A stretch of DNA of 39,506 nt. Source: Sulfurospirillaceae bacterium (GTDB lineage: Bacteria > Campylobacterota > Campylobacteria > Campylobacterales > Sulfurospirillaceae). The translations under genes were made by a program, and so were the position numbers. The stretch spans positions 1 to 39,506 of the forward strand of contig JAQUGO010000007.1 in the NCBI GenBank assembly GCA_028684065.1, given 5' to 3'. A model generated the notes under the pieces. The model made no database searches. It worked only from the letters and a program-made list of their open reading frames with translations, and was not told where the DNA came from. Below, piece after piece: positions 15,551-25,700 of the stretch; the first letter of the stretch is position 1; the number at the start of each line of letters is the position of its first letter.

Positions 15551-18442
15551 ATGCTATCAATTGCTAATGTAAATGTTGAAATGGCATCTACTTATTATGA
15601 ACAGGATAACTATTATACTCAGCAAAGAGGTGAGTATTTCGGAAGTTTAAAGGATGAGTTAGGTCTAGCAGATCTAACTCATGAATCTTTTCAAGACTTA
15701 ATACGAGGAAAAGCAAATGGCATACAGCTAATTCAAAATGGTGCAAATGGTAAGCACCGTGCAGGTTATGATCATGTTTTTACTGCTCCTAAAAAACTCT
15801 CCATTGCCTTGGAAATGGCAGAAGCAAAAGGCAATCAAGAACTTTCCGAGGCAATCCGCAAAGCACACGATAAAGCCGTAAATGCAACTTTAGAGCATAT
15901 TGAAGCACATTATATTACCTACAACAATAAAGAGGGTAATATTAGTAATCATATTCTCTCTCGTCGCATGATTAGTGCTAAATTCGAACATGATACTACC
16001 CGTGAGCTAGATCCTGAACTCCATACACATTGTGTCATTACGAATATCACAAAAGATGCTAATGGCAATTTTCGTGCAATCTCTAATGAAGAATTATATA
16101 ACCATAAAATGCTCAACGGTCAATACTACAGATCAGAGCTTGCTAAGAATTTAAAAGAACTTGGGTTTGATTTAGAAATGACCGATGCTAAAACCATGCT
16201 CTTTGACATTAAAGGTATTGATCAATCGTTGCACGATGAATTCTCAAGGCGTTCTGTTCAAATCAAAGAGCTTTTAGCACAACTTCGGGAAAAATATCCA
16301 AATGCAAGTCTAGCAGAACTCAAACAATACGCAGCACTGGAGAGCCGTAAAGCCAAAAAAGAGGTCAATCGTGATGAAGTACGCCAAGAGAACTTGGAAC
16401 GTGCTTCTAAGCTCACAGAGGTAGATCAGCTCCTTAGCTCTCTCCAAAAGCCATCCATTGCACATGAAATCAATCCGCAAGAGTATATTCAAAAAGCAGC
16501 GCAAATTCTCACAGAGCAAGAGAGCGTTATCAAAAAAGAAGAGCTTTTCAAAGTATCAATGACACTTAGTCTAGGAGAAGTGGGCGCCAAAGAGCTATTG
16601 CAAGAGATTGACAAAGCCAATCTCATCAAAATCGATGAAAATAGTTATACCACACAAGAGATGTACGATATCGAACATGAAATCATAGAGCTTGCAAATG
16701 CCTCAAAAAATATCAAAGAAAAACTCCTCAACACAGAAATACCGCTTGATCCATCGATGACCGATGATCAAAACAAAGCTTTAAAACATATTCTCACCTC
16801 TCAAGATATGGTAATCGGAATACAAGGCGATGCGGGAAGTGGAAAAACGACACTTCTCAAGCAACTCAAAGAGCTGTTAAACGATAAAAACATTGAATTA
16901 CAAGGGCTAGCCTATACGGGAAGTGCCGTAGATGAATTACAAAAAGGCTCAGGCATTGCCTCTCAAACATTGCACTCTTTCTTTGCTACGCAAGCCCAAG
17001 AAAGTGAAGTTCCAAAAGAAAAGGTTTATATCGTTGATGAAGCATCGATGATCGGTAGCCGACAGATGCACCAACTCATCTTAAAAGCCCAAGAACAAAA
17101 TGCACGCATCGTCTTAATCGGTGATACCAAACAATTTCAAACCATAAGCGCAGGTGCTATTTTCGAGCAATTACAGCAACGAGGTATGCAAACCGTTGTG
17201 ATGGAAGAATCTCTTCGCCAAAAGACTCAAAATCTCAAAGAGTGCGTACAGTTTATAAAAAACAAAGAGACCGATAAAGCGTTTGAAGTCTTAGAAAAAG
17301 AAAATCTCGTTTTAGAAAAAGATGACCTCGTAGGATCTGCATTACAATCGTACAAAGAAGATGCCAATGCGCTTCTTATCGTTTCAAAAAATGCACTTCG
17401 AACACGCATCAATGATACCATCCGAGCACACAAAATTCTCAAAAACGAAATCAGTGCCACACAAAGTGTACAAGTAAAAGAATCCATCAACCTAACAGCC
17501 CAAGAGAAGCTTTTTATCAACACCTATCACAAAGATCATATTGTATTCGTGAACGAATCCAAAAACGGTTTAAAGGCTGGTTCTGAGGCAAGCATTGAAT
17601 CCATTAGCCCAGATACACATGAAATCACTCTAAAGTTTAAAGATGATTCTATAAAAACCATCTCTATCTCAAAACACGGTGATCAATTATCGCTCTTTAC
17701 ATGTAAAGAGAAATCATTTGGTATCGGCGACAAGATCGCCTTTACTAAAAACGATAAAAAGCTCAATGTTAAAAACGGCAATATCGGTACCGTTCAAGCC
17801 TTGGATGAACAAGGCAATGTCACAATCGATATACAAGGTAAAACGGTTAATTTTAACCTCAAGCAATACAACTACTTAGATCACGGTTATGCCGTAACCG
17901 ACTTTAAAGCCCAAGGTGCCACGGCTGATAATGTGGTCATTATTGCGGACTCAAAAATGGCGCATATCAAAAGCTTTTACACCCAAGTCACCCGTGCTAA
18001 ATACAATGTCAAAGTCATCACCGATAGCATCGAACAGCTCAAAGAAAATGTTATGCGCAATCCTACCAAAAGTACCACATTAGACCATATAGATGCCTCG
18101 CTCGATCAAGCAAGAGCACTTTTAAAGGCATCCAAACGCACTCATATCCAAAAATTACTTGCACAGATCAAAGAATATCATCAAATACTCAAGGAGAAGT
18201 TACATGAACGAATTAAACACCATTTTGCTGAAAGAGATCAGCAATCAGAACGTGATCATGATCGAACAGCAGAAAACGATCTCGGAACTCTTGCTAGAGA
18301 TAGCGCAGATGCTCAGTCCCAAAGAACAGGAGTTGAATCCGAACGAACCAACGTTGAAAGAGTTGATGATGGAAGCCTTAGCGAGGCTTACCAACATCGA
18401 AAACAACCTACACAACAAATAGAAGATGAAATGGAGCGATAA
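15551..18442 (+). CDS. MobF-family conjugative relaxase-helicase (TraI/TrwC type)
   Basis: 963 aa. The N-terminal relaxase has two tyrosine pairs (Y15-Y16 and Y21-Y22) and the histidine triad H147, H158, H160 (FEHDTTRELDPELHTHCVI), with the GYDHVFTAPK motif at 72-81. The C-terminal helicase has Walker A GDAGSGKTT (about 426-434), VDEASMIGS (about 495) and GDTKQFQTISAG. Such proteins nick oriT, stay linked to the 5' end and unwind the transferred strand. The last 80 residues are a hydrophilic low-complexity tail, and a second gene appears nested there. AAAGGGAA precedes the ATG. Both active centres look intact. Confidence 0.94.
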   Translation: MLSIANVNVEMASTYYEQDNYYTQQRGEYFGSLKDELGLADLTHESFQDLIRGKANGIQLIQNGANGKHRAGYDHVFTAPKKLSIALEMAEAKGNQELSEAIRKAHDKAVNATLEHIEAHYITYNNKEGNISNHILSRRMISAKFEHDTTRELDPELHTHCVITNITKDANGNFRAISNEELYNHKMLNGQYYRSELAKNLKELGFDLEMTDAKTMLFDIKGIDQSLHDEFSRRSVQIKELLAQLREKYPNASLAELKQYAALESRKAKKEVNRDEVRQENLERASKLTEVDQLLSSLQKPSIAHEINPQEYIQKAAQILTEQESVIKKEELFKVSMTLSLGEVGAKELLQEIDKANLIKIDENSYTTQEMYDIEHEIIELANASKNIKEKLLNTEIPLDPSMTDDQNKALKHILTSQDMVIGIQGDAGSGKTTLLKQLKELLNDKNIELQGLAYTGSAVDELQKGSGIASQTLHSFFATQAQESEVPKEKVYIVDEASMIGSRQMHQLILKAQEQNARIVLIGDTKQFQTISAGAIFEQLQQRGMQTVVMEESLRQKTQNLKECVQFIKNKETDKAFEVLEKENLVLEKDDLVGSALQSYKEDANALLIVSKNALRTRINDTIRAHKILKNEISATQSVQVKESINLTAQEKLFINTYHKDHIVFVNESKNGLKAGSEASIESISPDTHEITLKFKDDSIKTISISKHGDQLSLFTCKEKSFGIGDKIAFTKNDKKLNVKNGNIGTVQALDEQGNVTIDIQGKTVNFNLKQYNYLDHGYAVTDFKAQGATADNVVIIADSKMAHIKSFYTQVTRAKYNVKVITDSIEQLKENVMRNPTKSTTLDHIDASLDQARALLKASKRTHIQKLLAQIKEYHQILKEKLHERIKHHFAERDQQSERDHDRTAENDLGTLARDSADAQSQRTGVESERTNVERVDDGSLSEAYQHRKQPTQQIEDEMER
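18204..18422 (+). CDS. Nested small protein inside the relaxase 3' end (different frame)
   Basis: 72 aa beginning MNELNTILLKEISNQNVIMI. AAGGAG lies 8 nt before the ATG, better than most genes in this operon. The product is a leucine-rich acidic helix (QQKTISELLLEIAQML; TLKELMMEALARLTNIENNL), likely a coiled coil, whereas the overlapping relaxase tail is low-complexity. It ends 22 nt before the next ORF's start at 18444. I recognise no family. The strong RBS and regular heptad-like pattern argue that it is real. Confidence 0.5.
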   Translation: MNELNTILLKEISNQNVIMIEQQKTISELLLEIAQMLSPKEQELNPNEPTLKELMMEALARLTNIENNLHNK

Positions 18443-18443
18443 C

Positions 18444-18644
18444 ATGAAAATTCAAATCGAAACATCACGAAATGCAGAGAAAGAGCAAGAGAATGAAAGT
18501 GTCCTAGAAGATCTTTGCCAAGATCTTCTAAAAAATGGTATTGAATCCATTATTGAAGATGGCATGATCTCTTTAAAAATGCCACTGGAGCTTTTTATGG
18601 AATTGGGGCTTGATGCACTGTTAGAAAGGGGGATGGAGCGATGA
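18444..18644 (+). CDS. Small acidic hypothetical protein between relaxase and coupling protein
   Basis: 66 aa from the ATG at 18444, which has GGAGCG 6 nt upstream; an in-frame ATG at 18426 lacks a good RBS. The product is acidic and helical (SVLEDLCQDLLKNGIESIIE; LELFMELGLDALLERGMER). It overlaps the coupling-protein start by 4 bp (ATGA). No family recognised. Confidence 0.55.
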   Translation: MKIQIETSRNAEKEQENESVLEDLCQDLLKNGIESIIEDGMISLKMPLELFMELGLDALLERGMER

Positions 18645-20509
18645 GTACAGGTGTCATTGTCATTCTCTCCACTCTTGGGCTAATGATGGGTTTTATACTC
18701 TACCCACGCAAAAAAGAAGAACACGGCTTCGTGTATGAAAGCTATCCTTTGTCACGCTTTGCGTGGGGTAGCGGTGCTAATCCACGCCAGTATATTAAAG
18801 GTTATCTTTGGAGTCCTTATTTTAGGCTCCAACAACTCTTTAACAAACCATCCAATACTGTATTTTTAGATGAGTTTCGTTTTTTACCTGAATTTATCAG
18901 TGAATCACGCATGAATGGCTTTTTTAGAAAAAAAGCAGAATCCGTAAAAATCTCTTTATCTGCATTACAACTCACCCAAGGAATGCTCATTACTGGTATG
19001 ATGGGCTCAGGTAAAACGATGTTTTATAATAACCTCTTTGTACAACCCTTTTATGATCGTGCGCTAATACATGAAATCAAACAAGATACCATTCAAACTC
19101 TGTATGTACCACGTAAAGATTTTATTCTCTGCCCTTACGATGAACGAAGTCATCTTTGGGATGTTATGAGTGAAGATGAAGGCATCATTCAAACGTTCTT
19201 TTTAGAGTATATGAATGCCATTATTGGTGAAAAGACCGATTACTTTAAAGCAGCAGCGCAAAAACGTTTTAATGATGTGGCACTACAGGTTAAAACCTCA
19301 TATAAAAATGCAACGTCCGCTCAAAAATGGCTTTTATTTATCAAACTCCTTAGAGATATGTTTGATGAGATAGAAACTTCAAATCAAAAGAGCCAAAAAG
19401 ATGTTCAAGCCACTATGGAGCAAATTTTAGAGCCACTAGAAATTATGACATTTCAAATGCAAGATCCACATCAAAAATGCTTTACAATCAAAGATTTTTT
19501 TAAAAGAAAAAATCAATCTAAACTCATCTTATCCAATATCGCAGAATACGATAAGGCACTCAAACCACTCTTTTGTGCCTTTATTGCCTGCTTTACGCAG
19601 ATCCATGTTTCAATGCCTGATACCAAAACCGATTTCACACTCTATGCCCTAGATGAATACCTCAATTTTGTTCAGAACATGGATGAATCCTCACGCAAGC
19701 GTATTCATACACTGATACGCTCTAAAGGCGGTATGTTAGTAGGCGGTGTACAATATTTGCCAATCAACGATAAAAAGCTCTTAGAAGAACTCACAAGCTC
19801 TGCATTTGCATGGCTTTACTTTTCAACGATTCAGCCTGAAACGGCTGATTTTTTTATCAACAGCGTTAAAGAAACAGAATACAGTTACGAAGAACGCAAT
19901 GAAAGCTACACAGATGGCAAAAAGAGTGTTTCATATCAAACCAAAAAAGAATCAACACATCTTCTAAATTCTCATATTCTTAACGGTCTAGGTGAAGATT
20001 TTTCACACATTACTTTTATACCTCAAAAACAAGTGCTCTACAAAGGGTACACGCCTGTTGTAGAGCTTACCAAACGACATGAGGGCTTCATTAAAAAAGA
20101 TCTCTCAGGCTTCTATGAACTCAAATACAAATCCCATAAAAAAATAGATCCAAACTCATTAAAAGTCGAAGATATGTTTGCACGCTCCATGAGCAAGCTT
20201 GAAAAATTCAAGCTTTTCAAACGCTACGAAGCTTCTGGGAACAAAGAAGCCTTTGCAAAAGAAAACAACCTGCAAGATGTCAATTTCGAACTTTTTTTCA
20301 AAGAGTTTATCCCTGATGAGATGATCATACAGAGCAAAATGAAATTATTAAGCCTACAAGAGCGTTTCGACCTTGCAGGCAAATGGCATTCAATCCCAAA
20401 AGAAAACAGCGAAGCCCAATTATCATTCATTGAACAATATCAATTATATGGTGCGTTACCAGATATTTTTAATTTCACCACTACTCAACTTCAAAAGATT
20501 AATTTCTAA
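18641..20509 (+). CDS. Type IV coupling protein (TraD/VirD4 family)
   Basis: 622 aa. One N-terminal membrane segment (VIVILSTLGLMMGFILY), then a P-loop motor with Walker A GMMGSGKT (about 118-125) and Walker B FTLYALDEYLNFV (about 330-342). Coupling proteins are hexameric inner-membrane ATPases that bring the relaxase-DNA complex to a type IV secretion channel. The motif MLVGGVQYLPINDKKLLEEL matches the family's ATPase core. Carrying its own coupling protein but no VirB4 fits a mobilisable element. Translationally coupled to the preceding gene. Confidence 0.88.
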   Translation: MSTGVIVILSTLGLMMGFILYPRKKEEHGFVYESYPLSRFAWGSGANPRQYIKGYLWSPYFRLQQLFNKPSNTVFLDEFRFLPEFISESRMNGFFRKKAESVKISLSALQLTQGMLITGMMGSGKTMFYNNLFVQPFYDRALIHEIKQDTIQTLYVPRKDFILCPYDERSHLWDVMSEDEGIIQTFFLEYMNAIIGEKTDYFKAAAQKRFNDVALQVKTSYKNATSAQKWLLFIKLLRDMFDEIETSNQKSQKDVQATMEQILEPLEIMTFQMQDPHQKCFTIKDFFKRKNQSKLILSNIAEYDKALKPLFCAFIACFTQIHVSMPDTKTDFTLYALDEYLNFVQNMDESSRKRIHTLIRSKGGMLVGGVQYLPINDKKLLEELTSSAFAWLYFSTIQPETADFFINSVKETEYSYEERNESYTDGKKSVSYQTKKESTHLLNSHILNGLGEDFSHITFIPQKQVLYKGYTPVVELTKRHEGFIKKDLSGFYELKYKSHKKIDPNSLKVEDMFARSMSKLEKFKLFKRYEASGNKEAFAKENNLQDVNFELFFKEFIPDEMIIQSKMKLLSLQERFDLAGKWHSIPKENSEAQLSFIEQYQLYGALPDIFNFTTTQLQKINF

Positions 20510-20524
20510 TACAAGGAACATACT

Positions 20525-21616
20525 ATGCAATTATCTTATGATCAAATCAAAGCACTCCAAAAACAAACTGCTGATGAATTACATGTAAATGATCCTACAC
20601 CTATCTTGCAAGCACTCAATCTTGATTTTAAACCTGTTGGCAATGATAGCTATAAACTCAAAGTCCGTCCCGAGAATCATGCCTCAGCCTATATCACTAT
20701 CCGTCAAGGGGTATGGAAGTTCAAGGACTTTGGAACAAATAAAAATGGTACCATTGAAAACGTAGTCATGGAAGCCACAGGAAGAGACTATAAATCGGCA
20801 TTGCAATTTTGCTTAGATACACTTAATATCCGCAACAGGCTTGAAGAAGCGATCCATCACAATAAGATGGATTACTCACTCAGCCAAGAAGAGCAAGAGC
20901 ACATCCAAGCCATGAAAGAGCAAAATAGCCAACGAGAAAAGAGCTTACCCGTTTCACGGGTACTAGATACAAAAGAGATTAGCAGTTATGCACCTGCTGT
21001 TGAATACCTTGTAAGCCGAGGTATTCATAAGATACCACCACAATTTAAACTCATTAATGGTGAATACTACACTAAAGAGGGTGTTGCTAAAAAAGCATTT
21101 GGTGTTGGGATCCTTACACAAGGTAATGGCGCCGATATCCATTTTTTAAAGCGTATTGGTGATTTAAAAAGTATGAGTTTTGGGAATAAGGATATTTCAT
21201 TGTTTCTCAATGAAAATTCAAAGAAAGTTGCAGTGTTTGAGAGCAAGATGGATTACGCAGCAGCGTATCAGCAGATTGATCTATCACAGGTAAATGTTGT
21301 CATTGCCAATACTACAAGTAATGCTCATAAAATAGCTGAATTTTTAAAAGAAAAGGAGTATGAACACATCACTTTTTTTAACCAAAATGATCAGGCAGGT
21401 ATCGAGTTTTTCAATACTATTGTTAAAGAAGCCAATATTCAAAAATACAGTTCACTTCAATACCAAGAGGATGAGCAAGGGAAAGATGTGAATGATTTGA
21501 TTTTTACGAATCATAATTTATTTGGGCGTATCAAAACAGTTGAAAATTGCCAGATTTGTAATTTGGCTAATGAAACTTTAAAGATATCCAATGAAACCAA
21601 TATAGAGAAGGAATAA
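20525..21616 (+). CDS. Toprim-domain primase with cysteine-less CHC2-like N-terminus
   Basis: 363 aa. Residues 30-105 follow the CHC2 primase fold (YKLKVRPENHASAYITIRQG, WKFKDFGTNKNGTIENVVME, DYKSALQFCLD), but the zinc ligands are absent. The C-terminal Toprim-2 domain shows the catalytic-Glu motif VAVFESKMDYAAA and an acidic motif FFNQNDQAGIEF. Mobile-element primases of this kind prime the transferred strand in the recipient or element replication. AAGGAA lies before the ATG. Last gene of the plus-strand operon; its stop codon is inside the terminator hairpin. Confidence 0.7.
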   Translation: MQLSYDQIKALQKQTADELHVNDPTPILQALNLDFKPVGNDSYKLKVRPENHASAYITIRQGVWKFKDFGTNKNGTIENVVMEATGRDYKSALQFCLDTLNIRNRLEEAIHHNKMDYSLSQEEQEHIQAMKEQNSQREKSLPVSRVLDTKEISSYAPAVEYLVSRGIHKIPPQFKLINGEYYTKEGVAKKAFGVGILTQGNGADIHFLKRIGDLKSMSFGNKDISLFLNENSKKVAVFESKMDYAAAYQQIDLSQVNVVIANTTSNAHKIAEFLKEKEYEHITFFNQNDQAGIEFFNTIVKEANIQKYSSLQYQEDEQGKDVNDLIFTNHNLFGRIKTVENCQICNLANETLKISNETNIEKE

Positions 21617-21647
21617 AGCCAAATAGCTATTCCTGCTCTATATTTTT
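21601..21647 (+). terminator. Rho-independent terminator of the transfer operon
   Basis: TATAGAG (21601-21607) pairs with CTCTATA (21636-21642) and GGAATA (21610-21615) with TATTCC (21628-21633), separated by a 2x2 internal loop, then five T. The stop codon of the primase gene (21614-21616) lies within the stem. It separates the operon from the convergent cargo genes. Confidence 0.85.
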
Positions 21648-21660
21648 AGCCCTGATATAT

Positions 21661-22647
21661 TCATTTTTTAGTTTTTTTGATATCAATAAATTCTGTAATT
21701 AATTTATTTCCTTTCTTTGTTTTAATAACTTCTTGATAATTTTTAGAGATTTCTATCTCTTTTTTTACACGATTACACATTTGTAATGTTCGATTATTTT
21801 TAGATTCAATAAAACTTGAACTCCAGTTAAAATCATGCCAAATTTCTAAAAAATTGGCATCATAATCAGATAAAAAATCAATACTCGCTCTTATTTGTAC
21901 AAATCCTTCTTTCGAAGAGACATTCCATAAAAATTTTTCTCCAAATCTCAATTCAGCGACCAATTTCAATCTTTCTTTTGTAAAATGTACTTTCTGCAAA
22001 GTGGAGAAGGATCTTATTTCTTTGCTGATTTCCATATTGGGTAGTAAATACCATTTAAATTCATCGTAAACGGAATAATCAAGTGGATTTGTAAAGGGCT
22101 GAAACATTTGTGTCATATAATGAGAATTTGCACATTGATTAGATAATTCAGCAGGTAACTCTTGATTAATTAAAATTCTACACCCTTTTGCTAAGCCTTC
22201 TAATTTTACTGCATTTGTAACGGCATCACCAACTATAAACTTACCAAGCCTGTGATTATCATTATTATCTGTTTCAATAATTTCGCCATATGCTAACCCT
22301 CCACGACATAATAATCCAGACTTAATAGCTCGAGTCATAAAATTATTAGCAAAAACAACAATATCTAATATTTTTTCTGACCATATAAAAGCACAATCTG
22401 AAAGCTGAGCTATCTGAACATTTACAAATTGGTTTTGCATTTCAAATAAAATAGATCGAAATGTACTTAATAAAGATGCTGCTAAAAATTGATTTGTATA
22501 GCGAATAGATGAATCATTTAATTTATAGGATTCAAGCCAAGGTTTAAAATCAATCTTCTTTAGCTTTATTTTATTTTGAATTAATGCACCAAAACCTAAA
22601 ATATCAACAAAAAACACTGCGCCATTTGTTTTTTTAGCAAATTCCAT
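21661..22647 (-). CDS. Class III nucleotide-cyclase-like protein in the defence cargo
   Basis: 328 aa. The N-terminal 170 residues carry class III cyclase landmarks: VFFVDILGFG with metal-binding candidate D15, QLSDCAFIWS with D84, CRGGLAYGEI, and GDAVTNAVKLEGLAKGCRIL with the conserved Asn/Leu pattern. The C-terminal half is unrecognised. Pycsar uridylate/cytidylate cyclases belong to this superfamily and make cCMP or cUMP on phage infection, so an antiviral signalling role is possible; base specificity cannot be read here. Usual Pycsar effectors (a TM-linked or TIR protein) are not next to it; the neighbour is a STAND nuclease 87 bp upstream. Confidence 0.6.
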   Translation of the reverse strand: MEFAKKTNGAVFFVDILGFGALIQNKIKLKKIDFKPWLESYKLNDSSIRYTNQFLAASLLSTFRSILFEMQNQFVNVQIAQLSDCAFIWSEKILDIVVFANNFMTRAIKSGLLCRGGLAYGEIIETDNNDNHRLGKFIVGDAVTNAVKLEGLAKGCRILINQELPAELSNQCANSHYMTQMFQPFTNPLDYSVYDEFKWYLLPNMEISKEIRSFSTLQKVHFTKERLKLVAELRFGEKFLWNVSSKEGFVQIRASIDFLSDYDANFLEIWHDFNWSSSFIESKNNRTLQMCNRVKKEIEISKNYQEVIKTKKGNKLITEFIDIKKTKK

Positions 22648-22733
22648 GTAATACTACCTTTTAATATTAATTTGATTTATTATCCGTATATGTATCAAAA
22701 CCTTATTATCAGAGATTGTTAACTAAGTTTATT

Positions 22734-25700
22734 CTATATAATACTTTCTCTTAGCATATATCCAGTAACCGAGCCTTTTTCGGTTAAAAAGTTTAAAATG
22801 ACAAGGAGCATACTCTTTATGGCAGGTGTTTTTTTAATTTTTTCATGATTTTGATATATATATTTTTTAGTTAAATTTTCTATATAAAAAATTGTATCTG
22901 AATTGGCTTTTTTAGATTGATAATAATCTTTGTTGATATTCAAAATATTAGAAATCCAATATACCCCATCATCTAAATATACTTCCCCAATTGTATTTAA
23001 TAATTTTGATATGGAATATAAAACTGATGGGCAATGCCCTATTTTTTTTGAAATTTCATCAAAAAACTTTTTATCTATTTCTTTAAATGATCGCCAATCT
23101 TTTGCTGTATCTTTCCATTGTAGCTGAGCAAAAAGGTAACTTTCAACTACTATGTCTATATAAGAATAACTGTCTCCATCTTTACACATAAAAAACACTT
23201 TTTCTTGGAAAACTTTCCATACATACCAAAAATTATCATAGGTATTTAAATCATCTTCAATACGAATAAATTCTTTAAATAAATCTGAAATAACTTCTGA
23301 TGGTTTGAAATGATCAATAAATGGTTTCAAATAATCCATAATTTCATTTTCTGGTGCATTTAGCACAAAATGAACATAACTATTTACAAAGCTATGTCGA
23401 ATTTTATAATCTATTTTTTCATCTCTATTATTTAATAACAGCTGTTTAATAATAGATGGAATAATGATTTTGGCTATTTTTTTGTGATCTTCATTATTAA
23501 TTTTTTTCGGTAGTAATTTCAATACAATCTTGATCATATTCAAATCTAATCTATCAAGATTAGTTATATCACTCAATGTCAATTTGCATTCAAAAATTTT
23601 TTCTAAATCTTCTTCATTTTCTTTAATGAACTTTGTCAGCACCTCATTAGAAGAAAAATTATAATTCTTTCGCTTATAATTTCTATTTCTAATTTTTACA
23701 AATAGTTTGTCATATCTTGGTTTCAATAATATATAACCTAATAATAAAGACTGAGCAATATTGAAATGAATTTCCCATAATTGATGAATTGTAATAATAA
23801 AACTTGCATGATTTTCTTTTAGTACGCCAAAAAGTAAAAAGTTTTTTATATCTATATGTTCCTCAGGAAAAAGTTGCAACAATATAGGAAGAGACAAAAT
23901 AGCCTGTTCGACACCATCAGACACTTGGTAACGATAGTCTGGGCGAAATGCTGAAGATACTACAAAAAAAAGAACTTCTTTACAAAATTTTTTTTCTTCA
24001 GCAACTAAATCATTTGCATAATCCCTTAAAAGAACAGCACATACATAAGCAGGAATAGAATGATTAAAGAAATAAAAACCGTTTTGTCCAAAGGAATCCA
24101 TATCCAAAGGATCGGGGTTCTCAATCATATTTAATTTTTCACTAATTTCTTTTGCTTCTTCTAATGCTTTCTTTGGATTTAATTCATATATATCATACTG
24201 TTTATATCTATCATCACCTTTAAACTTATATTCAGCCCAAAGCTTCAAAGAGATATGCTTTATAAATTGCGAACTTTCAAGCAAAGAATCTTCTCTATAT
24301 TTTTCAAGGCTAGAGTCAATTTGTGGATTGAATTGGATGACAAGCCCATCTTGTATTTTTTCAGTTGTAATGTTCATTTGTCTCCTATCCATACTAGCTA
24401 GATAAAGCCTCCAAGTTTTATCTCTGTCTGATTGCTCAGATTCTTGTGGCAAATGTTCATAATAATTATCTAATATTTCCCATAATATTTTTTGCCTATT
24501 GTTAGCTTCTTCTTCACTAATTTTTCCACTTCGAAAACATTGATATTTTAAAAATAATCCTTCCAAATTTGATTGACGATGTTTATCTTCACATGTTTTA
24601 ATTCTTTCATTATCACAAAATTTATTAGTAGTTATACCCATATTTTGTGCCATTGAGTATAAAGATTTCGCCTCAGATTCTTGTGCCATTCTGATAGTAT
24701 CATTCATAATAAATTCTTGTGTTTTGAAAAGAATTCTTGCAATATTAAATGTTTTTTCAGGATAAGCTAACACAATACTTGTTACCACAGAAGAAATCGA
24801 TGCTGATATAGTATTCCTCAGAAGATATAACAACCAACTTTCCAATATATCTGCTTTAGCATTTTTCCCCATCTCAAGAAAATATTTTTCTAAAGCCATA
24901 TGTATAGATTGAAGTAATTCAGGGCTTATAGGAGAACTTGTCCCTCTATACATATTCCAAAGACAATGGCTTATATATTGTTTTTGTATATCTTCTTCAT
25001 CCAAATAAACATCAACATTTATGACCGTTTTATCAAAGTCAGAATGAGCATATTTCTCTGTTGCTTGATTAGTAAACTCTAATATAAAATCCACTGTACC
25101 TTGCAAATTAGAGTGTAATAACTGATATATTGGTGTTTGATAGGCACTTCCAGGTTGATAATTGAAATGATTCTCTTCCAAGCCAAAATATTCTTCAGCA
25201 CCGAAACTAGAACGACTATAATATGAATCATCATCCTCTTCTGATTGACTTACCCAAAATAAATCTGCTAATTTATAAATATATTCAGGAAGAGTCTTTA
25301 TAACAGCTATTCCATCAAATTTTGTCAAAATTACATCAACTAAATCATAGTAAGGATTACTATGTTGTCTCCAATTATTTTGAATAATCTCATCAAAAAT
25401 ATTTTTTAACTCATTTTGTATTTCAGAAGCACTATAAAGAATTGTTTGTATAAGTTTTTCTTTCGTATCATCACGAGAAAAATAAATATCTTTTTCTATA
25501 GTCAATTGATAAAATTTCAATGCTATAAGTCCTGAAATTCTTGTTGTTTCACCTTCTTTTATTTTTGCAGTCCAATCGTGAAGTACAGGTAAAATAAAAT
25601 TAATATTTTTAATTCCAATAACGTCTAAATTATCAAAAACAAATTTTATAAGACTTTGCCATCCTCGTCCTCTAGGTTTTGTTAAAACATATTTTAAAGA

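Noticed and set aside
18245-18445. Minus-strand open frame over the relaxase tail
   Set aside because: Antisense to two plus-strand frames; the hydrophobic look comes from reverse reading of acidic codons.
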